From: an uncultured Aquincola sp.
GTDB lineage: Bacteria; Pseudomonadota; Gammaproteobacteria; Burkholderiales; Burkholderiaceae
Direction of reading: 5' to 3'
Assembly: GCA_937883885.1 (NCBI GenBank)
Contig: CAKZXL010000406.1
Coordinates: forward strand, 1 to 5,053
Length of the DNA stretch: 5,053 nucleotides
Shown: one piece after another, positions 4,825-5,053 of the stretch
How positions within the stretch are numbered: the stretch's first letter is position 1
Layout of the letters: each line of letters starts with the position of its first letter
Notes under the pieces: model-generated
Told to the model about the DNA's origin: nothing
Databases searched by the model: none
Seen by the model: the letters and a program-made list of their open reading frames with translations, nothing else
Position numbers and translations under genes: made by a program

Positions 4825-5053
4825 GTGCCCCAAGTTCACGAAATCCTCGAACTCGATCTGTTGACGTTGCGCGAGCACACGGAACGCGCTGGCGATCAGC
4901 TCGACCCGGATCGCTTGCGCAAGTCGATCGAATGCACGCTGCCCATCTCAGAGGTTGCGGTCGTGCGTCGGCAGGGTGTTCTTGTCGCTTACGCCATGCT
5001 CCAGCCTCAAGAGGCTGGCCAGTGGTTCGTCTCAGGCTTCAACACCCATCCCG
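4825..5053 (+). CDS. GNAT-like N-acetyltransferase, N-terminal part (cassette 6, cut by window edge)
   Basis: Seventy-six codons are readable with no stop to the window end. The protein begins M-P-Q-V-H-E-I-L-E-L-D-L. It contains G-V-L-V-A-Y-A-M-L-Q, then G-Q-W-F-V-S-G-F-N-T-H-P at the cut. The pattern of two short strands leading into an F-x-x-H-P segment is what precedes the acetyl-CoA-binding motif in GNAT acetyltransferases; that motif itself would lie beyond the edge. GTG at 4825 is the start because it is the first start codon in this frame inside the cassette, 14 bases from its edge, and no in-frame ATG occurs before the Y-A-M-L segment. No clear Shine-Dalgarno sequence is visible. Substrate is unknown; GNAT genes are frequent integron cargo, from antibiotic modification to toxin or metabolite acetylation. 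Confidence 0.62.
   Translation, partial: MPQVHEILELDLLTLREHTERAGDQLDPDRLRKSIECTLPISEVAVVRRQGVLVAYAMLQPQEAGQWFVSGFNTHP

Larger units (their letters stand above)
1581..5053 (+). mobile_element. Integron gene-cassette array of six cassettes, no integrase visible
   Basis: Five attC sites follow one another in the same orientation, each just after a short gene on the + strand, which is the defining layout of an integron array. Taking the cut after the G of GTTRRRY, the cassettes span 1582-1918, 1919-2533, 2534-3096, 3097-3850, 3851-4810 and 4811 to beyond the edge. For the five complete cassettes, the first bases are the reverse complement of sequence around their own R'' box. The attC sites vary from 57 to about 129 bases, which suggests cassettes of mixed origin rather than a uniform Vibrio-type array. 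Transcription presumably enters from the left. The array continues past the right edge, since the sixth gene is cut. Confidence 0.88.

Noticed and set aside
1..5053. CRISPR array, tRNA or rRNA genes, insertion sequences
   Set aside because: No regularly spaced direct repeats, no cloverleaf or rRNA-like sequence, and no transposase or terminal inverted repeats were seen. The repeats present are attC sites.

Overview
The window joins a conserved-looking chromosomal gene to the start of an integron gene-cassette array. The left part (1-1145) is very GC-rich and holds the 3' part of an alpha/beta-hydrolase gene. The right part (about 1581 to the window end) has visibly lower GC and more mixed codon use. 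It consists of short genes, all on the + strand, separated by attC-type recombination sites. The GC-rich flank, the Burkholderiales-like coding style and the heterogeneous attC sites suggest a betaproteobacterium carrying a chromosomal integron. This placement is an inference, not a read-out.

Layout: hydrolase 3' part (1-1145); a 435-base stretch with no recognisable gene, holding a GC-rich hairpin and ending in an attI-like core site (1146-1587); cassette 1 (1582-1918), an 84-aa two-helix membrane protein; cassette 2 (1919-2533), a 158-aa orphan protein; cassette 3 (2534-3096), a roughly 150-aa protein resembling DUF6984; cassette 4 (3097-3850), an HNH endonuclease-like protein with a second cysteine cluster; cassette 5 (3851-4810), a TIR-like / nucleoside deoxyribosyltransferase-like protein with a C-terminal winged helix; cassette 6 (4811 to beyond the window), the N-terminal part of a GNAT-like acetyltransferase. 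Five attC sites are delimited, at 1868-1924, 2430-2539, 2992-3102, 3794-3856 and 4688-4816.

The cassette boundaries have internal support. For all five complete cassettes, the first bases are the reverse complement of the bases around that cassette's own R'' box. The match is perfect over 12 bases for cassettes 1 and 4 and approximate for the others. This pairing is expected if each cassette circularises as a unit.

No integrase gene is visible. The place where intI would normally sit, left of the first cassette, holds no recognisable integrase, so this looks like a cassette cluster lacking an adjacent integrase (CALIN), or an array whose integrase was lost or moved. The cassettes are probably transcribed from upstream and need not cooperate. 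The HNH and TIR-like cassettes have architectures common in anti-phage defence, which makes the array a candidate defence reservoir.
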